NCBI GenBank assembly: GCA_964586785.1
Contig: CAZPHS010000007.1
Coordinates: 15,561-79,560, forward strand
DNA: 64,000 nt
Origin: SZUA-584 sp041656035
Lineage (GTDB): Bacteria > Bacillota > Clostridia > Christensenellales > SZUA-584
Direction: 5' to 3'
The notes beneath the pieces are model-generated. The model was not told the DNA's origin and ran no database searches. It was given only the letters and a program-made list of their open reading frames with translations. Below are positions 23,297-31,885 of this stretch, piece by piece; positions within the stretch are counted from its first letter, which is position 1; the number at the start of each line of letters is the position of its first letter. The position numbers and the translations under genes are program-made.

Positions 23297-26200
23297 ATGG
23301 CACAGGTAAGGCGCATTTTCGTGGAAAAAAAAGAAGGGTTTGATGTCGCGGCAAAAAAAATGCTCGCGGATTTTAGGTCTACGCTTGGCAAAACCTCTCT
23401 TGAGGGCGTTCGCGCGCTTATACGTTATGATATAGAGGGTTTGGACGATGAGAGCTTTGGTTTTGCGTTGGCGACTGTGTTTTCCGAACCGGCGGTTGAT
23501 ATCGTTCACTTCGGCAGCTTTGAAACAAATATGGGCGATATTGTTTTCGCGGCGGAGTATCTGCCCGGCCAGTACGACCAACGCGCCGACAGCGCCGCCC
23601 AGTGTACCGAACTTGCGGTGCGCTGCGCAAGGCCTGTTGTTAAATGCGCGAATGTATATGTATTAAGCGGTATAGGCGAGGCCGACGCTTTGGATATTAA
23701 AAACTATGTAATAAACCCTGTGGATTCGCGGGAAGCGTCGTCGGTTTTGCCCGACACTTTAAAAGAAGAGCTGCCCGCCCCTCCGGATGTGCCGGAAATC
23801 AACGGTTTTTGTGTGCTTGACGAGAACGGCTTAAAAGAGATGATTGGCGATTACGCGCTTGCCATGAGCTTAGAGGATATTAAATTTGTGCAGGCGTACT
23901 ATCGCCGCGACGAGATGCGGAACCCGACTCTTGCGGAAATCCGTGTGATAGACACGTACTGGTCTGATCATTGCCGTCACACCACTTTTTTAACAAAGCT
24001 TACCGATATTTCGTTTGACGATACCGCTCAAGACGCAAAAGCGGTATTTGAGGAATATTTAAAGGCGAGAGAGCAAGCGGGCGTTAAAAAAGATATATGC
24101 CTTATGGAAATTGCGACGCTGTACGCAAAGGAAGCAAAGCAAAAAGGGCTTATGAAGGATTTTGACGAGTCCGAAGAAATTAACGCTTGTTCCATACGCC
24201 AAAAGATAATGGTTGACGGAAAGCTTCGCGATTATATTATTATGTTTAAAAACGAAACGCACAATCATCCTACCGAAATCGAGCCTTTCGGAGGCGCTGC
24301 CACTTGCCTTGGCGGAGCGATACGAGACCCGCTTTCGGGGCGCGGTTATGTTTATCACGCCATGCGCGTTACCGGAAGCGGCGATCCGCGCGAGGCGATA
24401 GCGGACACAATGCCGGGCAAGCTGCCCCAGCGTAAAATATGCAGGGACGCCGCCGCCGGCTATTCGTCTTACGGCAACCAGATAGGGCTTGCGACCGGCC
24501 TTGTTGATGAAATTTACCATAAGGGATATAAGGCGAAACGCATGGAGATTGGCGCCGTTGTGGGCGCCGCGCCCGCGGAAAATGTGGTGAGAAAAAAGCC
24601 GCGGCCTGATGATTTGATACTGCTGCTCGGCGGCGCGACGGGAAGAGACGGCTGCGGCGGCGCGACCGGTTCTTCTAAGGCCCATGATAAGCAATCTATC
24701 GATACATGCGGCGCGCAGGTGCAAAAGGGCGACCCGCTCACGGAGCGTAAACTGCAGCGTCTTTTCAGAAACGGTGATTTCTCAAAGCGCGTAAAACGCT
24801 GCAATGATTTCGGCGCCGGAGGAGTTTGTGTGGCCATAGGCGAGCTGGCGGACGGAGTGAGCGTCAATCTGGATTTGGTGCGCAAAAAGTACGAAGGGCT
24901 CTCGGGGATAGAGCTTGCAATATCCGAAAGCCAGGAGCGAATGGCTGTTGTTATAGACCCCAAGGATTTGGACGCTGTGTTACGTCTCGCCGCCGGGGAA
25001 AACCTGCACGCGGCGCAGGTTGCGACAGTTACGGACCGCGGACGAATGGAGCTTATATGGCGGGGCAAGCCAATAGTGTCCATAAAGCGCGAATTCTTAA
25101 ACACCAACGGCGCGACGTCAACAGCGGCCGCGAGGGTGGCGGGGCTTGAACATTTCGGATTGTTTGACGAACCTTTTACCGGTAATTTTTCTGACAGGCT
25201 GCGCGCGGCGCTTTTTGACATAAACATATGCTCTAAAAAAGGGCTTATCGAAATGTTTGATTCGACCGTTGGCGCCGCCGCGGTAACTATGCCTCTCGGC
25301 GGAGAAAACCAGCTGACGCCGGTGCAGGCAATGGCGGCGAAAGTTGCCGCCGACGGCGACTGCGAAGACGCGAGCCTATTCTCGTTTGGATTTGACCCTT
25401 ATATGATGGAGAAAAACCCTTTTATTGGCGCCGTTTATTCCGTAGTGCTTTCTCTGGCCAAGCTGGCCGCGTCCGGCGGTGATATAAACCGCGCGCGGCT
25501 GACTTTGCAGGAATATTTTGAACGCATGACGGACGCGCAAAGCTGGGGCAAGCCTCTTGCGGCGCTGCTCGGCGCGTGGTGGGCGCAGCGAAACTTAAAC
25601 ACTCCCGCCATTGGCGGTAAAGATTCTATGTCCGGCACATTTGAGGATATAAACGTGCCGCCTACGCTTGTATCTTTCGCGCTGTGCATACAAAAGGCAA
25701 ACCGCGTTATATCTCCGGAGTTTAAAAGGCAGGGAAACGGTATATACCGTGTTCGCATTAAAAGGAATGAGAACGGTATGCCGTGTTTTGACAGCATAAA
25801 AGAGCTATACGCCAAAATGCTCAAAGGTATGGAAGACGGAAGCATTATATCCGCCTGCGCGGTGGAACGCGGCGGCGTGCTCGCGGCGGTATCAAAAATG
25901 GCTTTCGGAAACAATATAGGCGCGAAAATAGAAAAAGGCAGCCTTGACGAAATGTTCGGCAAAGCATACGGCGACATTATTATTGAGGGCTGCGGCGTTG
26001 ATTTTGAGCGTATAGGCACAACGGGCGGCGATTCTATTGAGTTTGGCGGCGAGTTGGTATCCCTTACGGAGCTGCGCGGCGTATATGAAAGCGCGTTGTC
26101 GGGCGTTTACCCGCCGCGGAACAAGCCGACGGGAAGCGCGCCGGATAAGCTTTTTTACGCTAAAGGTGTGCACATATATTCGCGGGAAAAGGTTAGGCCG

Positions 26201-26986
26201 CGCGTTATCATTCCGGCTTTTCCGGGCACAAACGGAGAATATGATTCTGCGAACGCGTTTAACAGGGCGGGCGGAATTGCCGATATATTCCCTATTCGAA
26301 ATCTATGCGCCGCCGATATCGAGTTTAGTATTGCTGAGATGTCAAAGCGTATAAGGCAAAGCCAGATTCTCGTATTTTCCGGCGGTTTCTCGGGAGGCGA
26401 TGAACCGGACGGCTCGGGCAAGTTTATTGCCGCGCTCATGCGCGAACCCCGCGTTTCGGACGCCGTGTATGATTTGCTCGACAGGGACGGATTGATACTG
26501 GGCATTTGCAACGGTTTTCAGGCGCTTATAAAGCTTGGGCTTGTTCCGTACGGCGAAATTCGTAAAATGCGGCAGGAGAGCCCCACATTGACGTTTAACC
26601 ATATCGGCCGTCACGTATCGAGGGCGGTAAGGACGAGAGTATCGTCTAACGCCTCGCCCTGGCTGGTAAACTGCCGCGTCGGCGATATATTTACCGTTCC
26701 CGTATCTCACGGCGAGGGACGTTTTTCCGCGACTGTTGACGAGGCGCGATATCTTCTCGACAACGGTCTTATCGCTTCGCAGTACGTCGATGAAAACGGC
26801 GTGCCGACTATGGGAGAAGGCAATCCCAACGGATCTTTGTTTGCCGTTGAAGGGCTTCTCTCGCCCGACGGGCGTATATTGGGAAAGATGGGGCACAACG
26901 AACGCTGCGGTTCCGGCACGCTGCGAAATGTGCCGGGCGAAAAAGACCAGCGGATTTTTGAAAGCGGCGTAAATTACTTTCTGTAA
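23297..26986 (+). CDS. purL: Phosphoribosylformylglycinamidine synthase, single-chain form
   Basis: ATP- and glutamine-dependent conversion of FGAR to FGAM in purine synthesis. 1,229 residues from the second of two adjacent ATGs (AAGGAG, 6 bases before it). This is the large fused PurL otherwise typical of Proteobacteria and some Clostridia, not the PurS-PurQ-PurL set of Bacillus. Recognisable are VIDTYWSDHCRHTTF, FKNETHNHPTEIEPFGGAATCLGG and a second AIRS-like half. The C-terminal class I glutaminase has PAFPGTNGEYDSA and nucleophile Cys in GICNGFQAL. The 229-base upstream gap holds a possible TATAAT at 23115-23120 and a small hairpin at 23232-23250; I see no purine riboswitch. Confidence 0.97.
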   Translation: MAQVRRIFVEKKEGFDVAAKKMLADFRSTLGKTSLEGVRALIRYDIEGLDDESFGFALATVFSEPAVDIVHFGSFETNMGDIVFAAEYLPGQYDQRADSAAQCTELAVRCARPVVKCANVYVLSGIGEADALDIKNYVINPVDSREASSVLPDTLKEELPAPPDVPEINGFCVLDENGLKEMIGDYALAMSLEDIKFVQAYYRRDEMRNPTLAEIRVIDTYWSDHCRHTTFLTKLTDISFDDTAQDAKAVFEEYLKAREQAGVKKDICLMEIATLYAKEAKQKGLMKDFDESEEINACSIRQKIMVDGKLRDYIIMFKNETHNHPTEIEPFGGAATCLGGAIRDPLSGRGYVYHAMRVTGSGDPREAIADTMPGKLPQRKICRDAAAGYSSYGNQIGLATGLVDEIYHKGYKAKRMEIGAVVGAAPAENVVRKKPRPDDLILLLGGATGRDGCGGATGSSKAHDKQSIDTCGAQVQKGDPLTERKLQRLFRNGDFSKRVKRCNDFGAGGVCVAIGELADGVSVNLDLVRKKYEGLSGIELAISESQERMAVVIDPKDLDAVLRLAAGENLHAAQVATVTDRGRMELIWRGKPIVSIKREFLNTNGATSTAAARVAGLEHFGLFDEPFTGNFSDRLRAALFDINICSKKGLIEMFDSTVGAAAVTMPLGGENQLTPVQAMAAKVAADGDCEDASLFSFGFDPYMMEKNPFIGAVYSVVLSLAKLAASGGDINRARLTLQEYFERMTDAQSWGKPLAALLGAWWAQRNLNTPAIGGKDSMSGTFEDINVPPTLVSFALCIQKANRVISPEFKRQGNGIYRVRIKRNENGMPCFDSIKELYAKMLKGMEDGSIISACAVERGGVLAAVSKMAFGNNIGAKIEKGSLDEMFGKAYGDIIIEGCGVDFERIGTTGGDSIEFGGELVSLTELRGVYESALSGVYPPRNKPTGSAPDKLFYAKGVHIYSREKVRPRVIIPAFPGTNGEYDSANAFNRAGGIADIFPIRNLCAADIEFSIAEMSKRIRQSQILVFSGGFSGGDEPDGSGKFIAALMREPRVSDAVYDLLDRDGLILGICNGFQALIKLGLVPYGEIRKMRQESPTLTFNHIGRHVSRAVRTRVSSNASPWLVNCRVGDIFTVPVSHGEGRFSATVDEARYLLDNGLIASQYVDENGVPTMGEGNPNGSLFAVEGLLSPDGRILGKMGHNERCGSGTLRNVPGEKDQRIFESGVNYFL

Positions 26987-27010
26987 AAGGCTTCGGTTAT
27001 TTTCAGCCAC

Positions 27011-27035
27011 AAAAAAAGACGGGTCGCCCCGCCTT
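27011..27035 (-). terminator. Intrinsic terminator of hpf
   Basis: On the minus strand an 8-bp stem with one mismatch (27035-27028 with 27023-27016) and a 4-base loop is followed by seven T residues (27017-27011). It ends the leftward hpf transcript; purL converges from the other side. Confidence 0.7.
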
Positions 27036-27039
27036 ATTG

Positions 27040-27564
27040 TTAGTCTTCGTCCGGCTCTATAAGCCCCAAATCACCGTCGTAGCGCTGATATAACACGTTT
27101 ATCTCATTTGTTTTAGCGTTCCGGAATACAAAAAACTGATGACCCAAAAGCTCCATCTGCATCTTTGCTTCTTCTATATCCATGGGCTTTACCACAAACC
27201 GTTTTGTACGCACAATCGCCGGCATTTTTTCAGCGGTTTCAAAAAGCTCGTCTTCCTTGGCGAACGCGCCGTCGCGCAGCCGCTTTTTAAGCGCCGTGCG
27301 GTGCTTGTTTATCTGTTTCTCAAGTTTTTTTATCACGCCGTCCACCGACGCGTACATGTCTCCGGTAGATTCTTCGCCTCTTAGCACTATACCGTCGAAC
27401 GGAATGGTAACCTCTACTATATGTCTTGATTTTTGGATTGACATTGTTATCTGCGCTTCGGTATCCTCGCCAAAATACCTTTTTAGTTTGGACACCTTTT
27501 TAGTAACAAGATCTTTTAAGTAATCCGAGACTTCCATACCTTTTCCCGAAATTGTAACGCGCAT
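27040..27564 (-). CDS. hpf: Ribosome hibernation-promoting factor, long form
   Basis: Binds 30S subunits and dimerises ribosomes into silent 100S particles in stationary phase. 174 residues. The N-terminal HPF/RaiA domain (MRVTISGKGMEVSDYL, about 1-100) joins by a linker to the C-terminal dimerisation domain (KPMDIEEAKMQMELLGHQFFVFRNA, VLYQRYDGDLGLIEPDE), making it the long type that dimerises ribosomes alone. Start chosen where AGAGGGGGC lies 7-8 bases before ATG, 31 codons inside the longest frame. It sits between convergent purL and the SRP RNA. Confidence 0.94.
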   Translation of the reverse strand: MRVTISGKGMEVSDYLKDLVTKKVSKLKRYFGEDTEAQITMSIQKSRHIVEVTIPFDGIVLRGEESTGDMYASVDGVIKKLEKQINKHRTALKKRLRDGAFAKEDELFETAEKMPAIVRTKRFVVKPMDIEEAKMQMELLGHQFFVFRNAKTNEINVLYQRYDGDLGLIEPDED

Positions 27565-27735
27565 AATATATGCCCCCTCTCTGCGAATTATTGATTTTTT
27601 ATCATTAAGACTGCGCTTATATTTATATTTTACCTCCATTCGAATAATGATAAACAATTGTCTTTATTAACATTACTATTCGCCCGTATTGTTGTTTTCT
27701 CCTGCCGAATAAAAAGAACTTTTTGGTACAATAAT

Positions 27736-28003
27736 ACCGTGCACCCGGCCCTCGATGCGACATTACAAGAGGTTTTACGGCAGGTTGCTCAGAACAGACT
27801 TATCCGAGGCACACGGCCGTTTCCGCTTACTGCTGCTCCCGTCAGGGCCTGACAGGGTTCACGGGCGGCCGTTGCACGGGGCCCATTCCTCAACGCCCCT
27901 TACCGTCTCCATACCTTACAATATCGCGCCTTAGGCCGGGAATCAAACCCTGCTGCAGCGGATTGCAGGTTCAGGGCACCGCTAGCTCCCCGTCTGGCAC
28001 GGT
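27736..28003 (-). ncRNA. ffs: Signal recognition particle RNA, large Bacillus type
   Basis: 268 bases. The ends pair (ACCGTGC with GCACGGT). The 5' half contains the Alu-domain landmarks GACGGGGAGCTAGCGGTGCC and CTGCAATCCGCT, matching the ~270-nt scRNA of Bacillus and Clostridium. The Ffh-binding domain IV reads as the conserved TGTCAGG and GGAGCAGCAGTAAG arms. Its apical tetraloop is TGAC (27844-27841) closed by CCC/GGG rather than GGAA closed by TCC/GGA. A T-rich stretch follows the 3' end. It is read leftward between purA and hpf. The remaining bases of the 27565-28020 gap hold the hpf leader. Confidence 0.93.
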
Positions 28004-28020
28004 AAACTTAAAAACTTTTA

Positions 28021-29307
28021 TTATTTATAAAACTTATGCCGCAGTATACATTCGCTGCGCTCCGGTCCAACGCCTATCATAGAGACGGGCACGCCCGTTT
28101 CGCTTTCTATAAATTCAATATAGGTTTGCGCGGTTTTAGGCAAATCCTCAAAACGTCGCACAGACGATATATCGCTGCTCCATCCGGCAAAATCTTTATA
28201 AACAGGCTTCGCAAGAGCTAAAGCGTCGAGCGATGCGGGAAAATTACCAGTTGTTTTATCGCCTATATTATAAGCGGTGCATACTTTAACATTGTCAAAA
28301 CCGCCCAAAGTATCCATGCGCGAGAGAGCGATGGACGTTATTCCGCCGACGCGTACCGCGAAGCCGACAATAACAAGATCAAGCCAGCCGCAGCGGCGCG
28401 GACGCCCCGTAGTAGCGCCGTACTCATGTCCCTTTTCCCTTATTTTATCGCCCGTATCATTTGTCAGTTCCGTTACAAAAGGACCCGTTCCCACGCGTGT
28501 AGTATACGATTTGACTACGCCGACAACCTCCGTAAGCGCAGCCGGCGGGAGCCCGGTACCTATGCTGACGCCGCCTGATGTGGGATGCGAAGAGGTAACG
28601 AAAGGATATGTGCCAAAATCAACGTCCAGAAGCATTCCCTGGGCGCCCTCGAAAAGCAGTTTCTTGTTCTGCCTGTAATAATCGTGGCAAAGAGGCACGG
28701 TGTCGCATATATACGGCGAAAGCCTTTTAGCGTATGCTGAAAACATATCCAGCATGGGCCTAAATTCCAGCGGCTCTTTACCGTAGATTTTGGTAAGCGT
28801 TTCATTTTTACCGTTAAGAGCGGCTTTAAGCTTCTGCGGAAAACTGTCCGATATCAAATCACACATTCTAAGCCCGCTGCGCGCGGCTTTGTCGGTATAG
28901 CATGGACCTATGCCGCGCTTGGTTGTGCCTATAATCTGCGCTTCGTCGGCAATATCCTCATTAATGCTGTCGAAAAGCTTATGATACGGCATTACCATAT
29001 GCGCCCTGTCGGAAATTTTAAGCTGCGCAATATCAATACCCTGCTGCGTAAGCAAATCTATCTCCTCAAGAAGAGCTCCCGGGTCTACGACAACGCCGTT
29101 TCCTATTACGCAAAGCTTTCCTTCATAAAGAGAACCGGCGGGTATAAGATGAAGCGTATATTTTTTTCCGTCCACAATTATGGTATGACCGGCGTTGTTG
29201 CCGCCCTGATACCGTATTACTATGTCGGCTTCGTGCGCAAGATAATCGACAAAGCGTCCCTTGCCCTCATCGCCCCATTGCGTTCCGAAAACAGATATTC
29301 CCGGCAT
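28021..29307 (-). CDS. purA: Adenylosuccinate synthetase
   Basis: GTP-dependent IMP + aspartate to adenylosuccinate, first AMP-specific step. 428 residues, standard length. The P-loop-like GTQWGDEGKGRFVD (about 8-21), NNAGHTI, GTTKRGIGPCYTDKAARSGLRM, the arginine loop VGTGPFVTEL, and RRCGWLD are all in order, with C-terminal MIGVGPERSECI. GGGGGA lies 5 bases before the ATG. It is separated from prs by a terminator at 29331-29360. With purL and prs nearby this is a purine-supply cluster, but on opposite strands. Confidence 0.97.
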   Translation of the reverse strand: MPGISVFGTQWGDEGKGRFVDYLAHEADIVIRYQGGNNAGHTIIVDGKKYTLHLIPAGSLYEGKLCVIGNGVVVDPGALLEEIDLLTQQGIDIAQLKISDRAHMVMPYHKLFDSINEDIADEAQIIGTTKRGIGPCYTDKAARSGLRMCDLISDSFPQKLKAALNGKNETLTKIYGKEPLEFRPMLDMFSAYAKRLSPYICDTVPLCHDYYRQNKKLLFEGAQGMLLDVDFGTYPFVTSSHPTSGGVSIGTGLPPAALTEVVGVVKSYTTRVGTGPFVTELTNDTGDKIREKGHEYGATTGRPRRCGWLDLVIVGFAVRVGGITSIALSRMDTLGGFDNVKVCTAYNIGDKTTGNFPASLDALALAKPVYKDFAGWSSDISSVRRFEDLPKTAQTYIEFIESETGVPVSMIGVGPERSECILRHKFYK

Positions 29308-29330
29308 GTGAATCCCCCATATAAAGACTA

Positions 29331-29360
29331 GAAAAGCGGGGTTTTTTATTGTCCCCGCTT
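29331..29360 (-). terminator. Intrinsic terminator of prs
   Basis: AAGCGGGG and CCCCGCTT make an 8-bp stem with an 11-base loop (29334-29360), followed leftward by TTTTC. It lies between the prs stop (29435) and purA start (29307). Confidence 0.65.
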
Positions 29361-29434
29361 AATCCCACGCTATATTATCAGAAAAAAGTTTTCGCGTCAA
29401 CTCAAACAGTCAAAAACAGGTTATACCGCGCAAA

Positions 29435-30454
29435 CTAAATATCTTCCACGACCTTTTTGGGAACCTTGGAAAACAGCGGGCTTACCGATTCTTTTTCATG
29501 TATGCGCAGCACCGCCTCGGCGAACAGGGGCGCTACGGATACGGTGATTATCTTTTTGCTTTTTGCCGCCCAAGGGTTTTGCACGCTGTCTGTGCCTATA
29601 ACCAATTCTATGGGGCTCTCCTCAAGCGCTTTTAACCCTTTTTCTCTTACAATTACATGCGACAGGCAGGCTATAATGCGTTTTGCCCCGTTCTTTTTAA
29701 GAGCGTGCGCCATATCGATAATAGTTCCGCCGGATACGGTAAAGTCGTCAACTATCATGCAGTTTTTGCCCTCGACATCGCCTATAACGGAAAGCACGTG
29801 CGCCTGTTCGTCGTGACCGTAACGCATTTTGTCTCCTATGGCCACGGGAGACTGAAGATAGTCCGCATATTTGCGCGCCATCTTTGCGTAGCCCGCGTCG
29901 GGTGATACCACGCAAATATTGTTCATTATATCAAGCCCTTTAACGTATTCGCACAAAATGGGCAGCGAAAGCAGATGATCGACGGGCTTTTTAAAAAACC
30001 CTTGTACCTGCGCGCTGTGAAGGTCCATAACGACTACTCTGTCAGCGCCGGACAGCTCTATGCTTTCGGCGCATACGCGCGCTCGTATGGAAACGCGGGG
30101 CTCGTCTTTTTTATCGCCTTTCGCGTAACTGAAATACGGAACAAGAGCGGTTACGGAATTAGCGCTGGCGCGTTTTAGCGCGTCCATCCAAAACAGTATT
30201 TCAACAAATTCATTGTTTGGGTTCATGCCTATTGGCTGCACCACATAAACGTCCATATTGCGGACTGTTTCTTTTATTCTGATAAAAATATTACCGTCTG
30301 AAAAAGTTATTACTTCTGAATCGCCAAGATCATTCCCCAGATATTTGCACATCCTTTTCGCGAAAGGTATTCCGGACGATCCCGCAAATATTTTTATATC
30401 ACTGTCGAAGGAGTTCAATGCTCTATCCTGCCTTTTATTTTTATCCGCGCACAT
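29435..30454 (-). CDS. prs: Ribose-phosphate pyrophosphokinase, divergent-loop class
   Basis: Makes PRPP from ribose-5-phosphate and ATP. 339 residues. The PRPP-binding motif VDDFTVSGGTIIDM and the region VVMDLHSAQVQGFFKKPVDHL are clear. The flexible ATP-loop reads YAKGDKKDEPRVSI instead of the classic RQDRK type, a variant common in Clostridia. The ATG has no evident ribosome-binding site; a TTG twelve codons later (30418) has GGCAGGA about 8 bases upstream and may be the true start, giving 327 residues. A PHP gene ends 32 bases downstream on the same strand's upstream side. Confidence 0.92.
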   Translation of the reverse strand: MCADKNKRQDRALNSFDSDIKIFAGSSGIPFAKRMCKYLGNDLGDSEVITFSDGNIFIRIKETVRNMDVYVVQPIGMNPNNEFVEILFWMDALKRASANSVTALVPYFSYAKGDKKDEPRVSIRARVCAESIELSGADRVVVMDLHSAQVQGFFKKPVDHLLSLPILCEYVKGLDIMNNICVVSPDAGYAKMARKYADYLQSPVAIGDKMRYGHDEQAHVLSVIGDVEGKNCMIVDDFTVSGGTIIDMAHALKKNGAKRIIACLSHVIVREKGLKALEESPIELVIGTDSVQNPWAAKSKKIITVSVAPLFAEAVLRIHEKESVSPLFSKVPKKVVEDI

Positions 30455-30486
30455 ATTGTAGCATTATTACTCAATACAATCAATAT

Positions 30487-31320
30487 CTAGCATAACGAAA
30501 AGTACGGTATATGTTCAATCAGCGCGTTAAAACTCTTTTGTAAAAACTGCCCGCCTCTTGTTTCGCAGCCTATTTCGACCGGCGTAAGCCTGCCGTGGTA
30601 ATCGCTTCCGCTTGTAACATACAGCGAATTTTGCCGCGCCGCGCATTCGAATTTTGCGCATTGACTGTCCGAGTGTACCGGATGGTAAGCTTCTATACCC
30701 CAAAACCCGAGAGCTTTTAAGGCGGGCTCAAGGGAATCCAATATACCGGCGCTAAGCAGTCCCGGGTGCGCGAGTACGGGCAGGCCGTTAGCGTTTAATA
30801 TAAGCGCCGCCGCCCGCTCTACGCTTATGCGCCGCCGGGAAACATAATAAGGCGTTTTATCGGATAAATACTTCGCGAAGGCGTCGTTAATGTTTTTCGC
30901 GTACCCTTTTCCCACCAGCGCCGCCGCCATATGCGGACGTCCTATTATCTTGCCGCGGCATTCGGCTTCAACATCCGCCGGCCTAATTGCTATGCCGGCG
31001 CGCGAGAGCCTGTCAATCATGGCGTAAACGCGAACACGCCGCGCGTTGGAGGCGTTTTCAATATGCGCACGCAACGCTTCGTTATTAATATCTATGCCTA
31101 ATCCCAAAACGTGTACTTCCCCGTTGTGCTGCGCAGAAAGTTCTATCCCGGGGATAACGCCTATGCCGGAAAAAGAGGAAAGCGTACCCGGCGCCCGGCA
31201 TTCGTCGTGGTCGGTTATTGCCACGGCGTCAAGCCCCGCGGCAATGGCTTTTTGGACTGTTTGAACCGGCGTTAAATCACCGTCCGAAAATGTGGTATGT
31301 ACATGCAGGTCCATTCTCAT
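30487..31320 (-). CDS. PHP-domain phosphoesterase (YciV/RNase AM-like)
   Basis: 277 residues. The trinuclear-metal PHP motifs are MDLHVHTTFSDGDL (HxH, about 3-13), AITDHDECRAPG (about 34-45) and GIELSAQHNGEVHVLG. A later HPG (VLAHPGLLSAG) and the C-terminal SGSDYHG complete the metal site. Relatives hydrolyse 3'-phosphoadenosine-5'-phosphate or trim RNA 5' ends; the exact substrate is not visible. It is cytosolic and has no signal peptide. It lies 35 bases downstream of a GNAT gene and 32 before prs, so the three may be co-transcribed. Confidence 0.88.
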   Translation of the reverse strand: MRMDLHVHTTFSDGDLTPVQTVQKAIAAGLDAVAITDHDECRAPGTLSSFSGIGVIPGIELSAQHNGEVHVLGLGIDINNEALRAHIENASNARRVRVYAMIDRLSRAGIAIRPADVEAECRGKIIGRPHMAAALVGKGYAKNINDAFAKYLSDKTPYYVSRRRISVERAAALILNANGLPVLAHPGLLSAGILDSLEPALKALGFWGIEAYHPVHSDSQCAKFECAARQNSLYVTSGSDYHGRLTPVEIGCETRGGQFLQKSFNALIEHIPYFSLC

Positions 31321-31355
31321 AAGCGCTTTACCTTTGCCCGATACTTATACCGCCG

Positions 31356-31820
31356 CTATTTATCACAACCACGGCAACCGGATGGATATATTACATTATC
31401 TTTTGAAACCTTCATTGACATATGGGGTATACCCGCTTCTATATATTCTTCGCCAAACTCTTTAAAACCGAATTTTTTATAAAAATGCGTTATATATGTC
31501 TGCGCGCTTATTATTATGTTTTCCGCGCCCGAAGAAAAAGATTTATAAAGCAGCAGCCTTAGCGCGAGGTCTCCAAGCTTTTGGCGCCGGAAGCGTTTTA
31601 GCACCGCGAGACGTCCTATATGAAAATCACCGTCGTGCCATATGCGTCCTGTCGCCGCGGGCTGCTCGTCCGAGTATATAACAAGATGAAGCGCCTGCCC
31701 GTCAAGCCCGTCAAACTCCAGATCTTCCGAAATATTCTGCTCATTTATAAACACTTCCCTGCGAATGGCGAAAGGCTCGCTTATATCCTGATTGCCGGGA
31801 ATAAAAACGCTTGTAATCAT
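31356..31820 (-). CDS. GNAT-family acetyltransferase (YjcF/ElaA-like)
   Basis: 154 residues. IRREVFINEQNISEDLEFDGLDGQALHLVIY is the typical ElaA/YjcF N-terminal block, followed by RIWHDGDFHIGRLAVLKRFRRQKLGDLALRLLL, containing the acetyl-CoA pyrophosphate-binding loop R-R-Q-K-L-G. The acceptor is unknown. The C-terminus extends past the fold with an unusual CRGC pair (YPSGCRGCDK), which could bind a metal. GGAG precedes the ATG. Confidence 0.85.
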   Translation of the reverse strand: MITSVFIPGNQDISEPFAIRREVFINEQNISEDLEFDGLDGQALHLVIYSDEQPAATGRIWHDGDFHIGRLAVLKRFRRQKLGDLALRLLLYKSFSSGAENIIISAQTYITHFYKKFGFKEFGEEYIEAGIPHMSMKVSKDNVIYPSGCRGCDK

Positions 31821-31885
31821 AACATCTCCAATTAGTTTGTATTTAGTATATCATACTTTATCTGTAAGCACATACTTAAATCCTA

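Noticed and set aside
24059..25227. Long minus-strand frames of over 200 codons inside purL
   Set aside because: Shadows of a conserved enzyme, rich in Arg/Ser, without start signals.
27565..27660. A GTTTAT...AGGTAA pattern upstream of hpf recalling a sigma-B promoter
   Set aside because: Only a partial match and sigma-B is rare in Clostridia; not enough to call.
27658..27852. 64-codon plus-strand frame opposite the SRP RNA
   Set aside because: It covers the structured RNA end, lacks a ribosome-binding site and resembles no protein.
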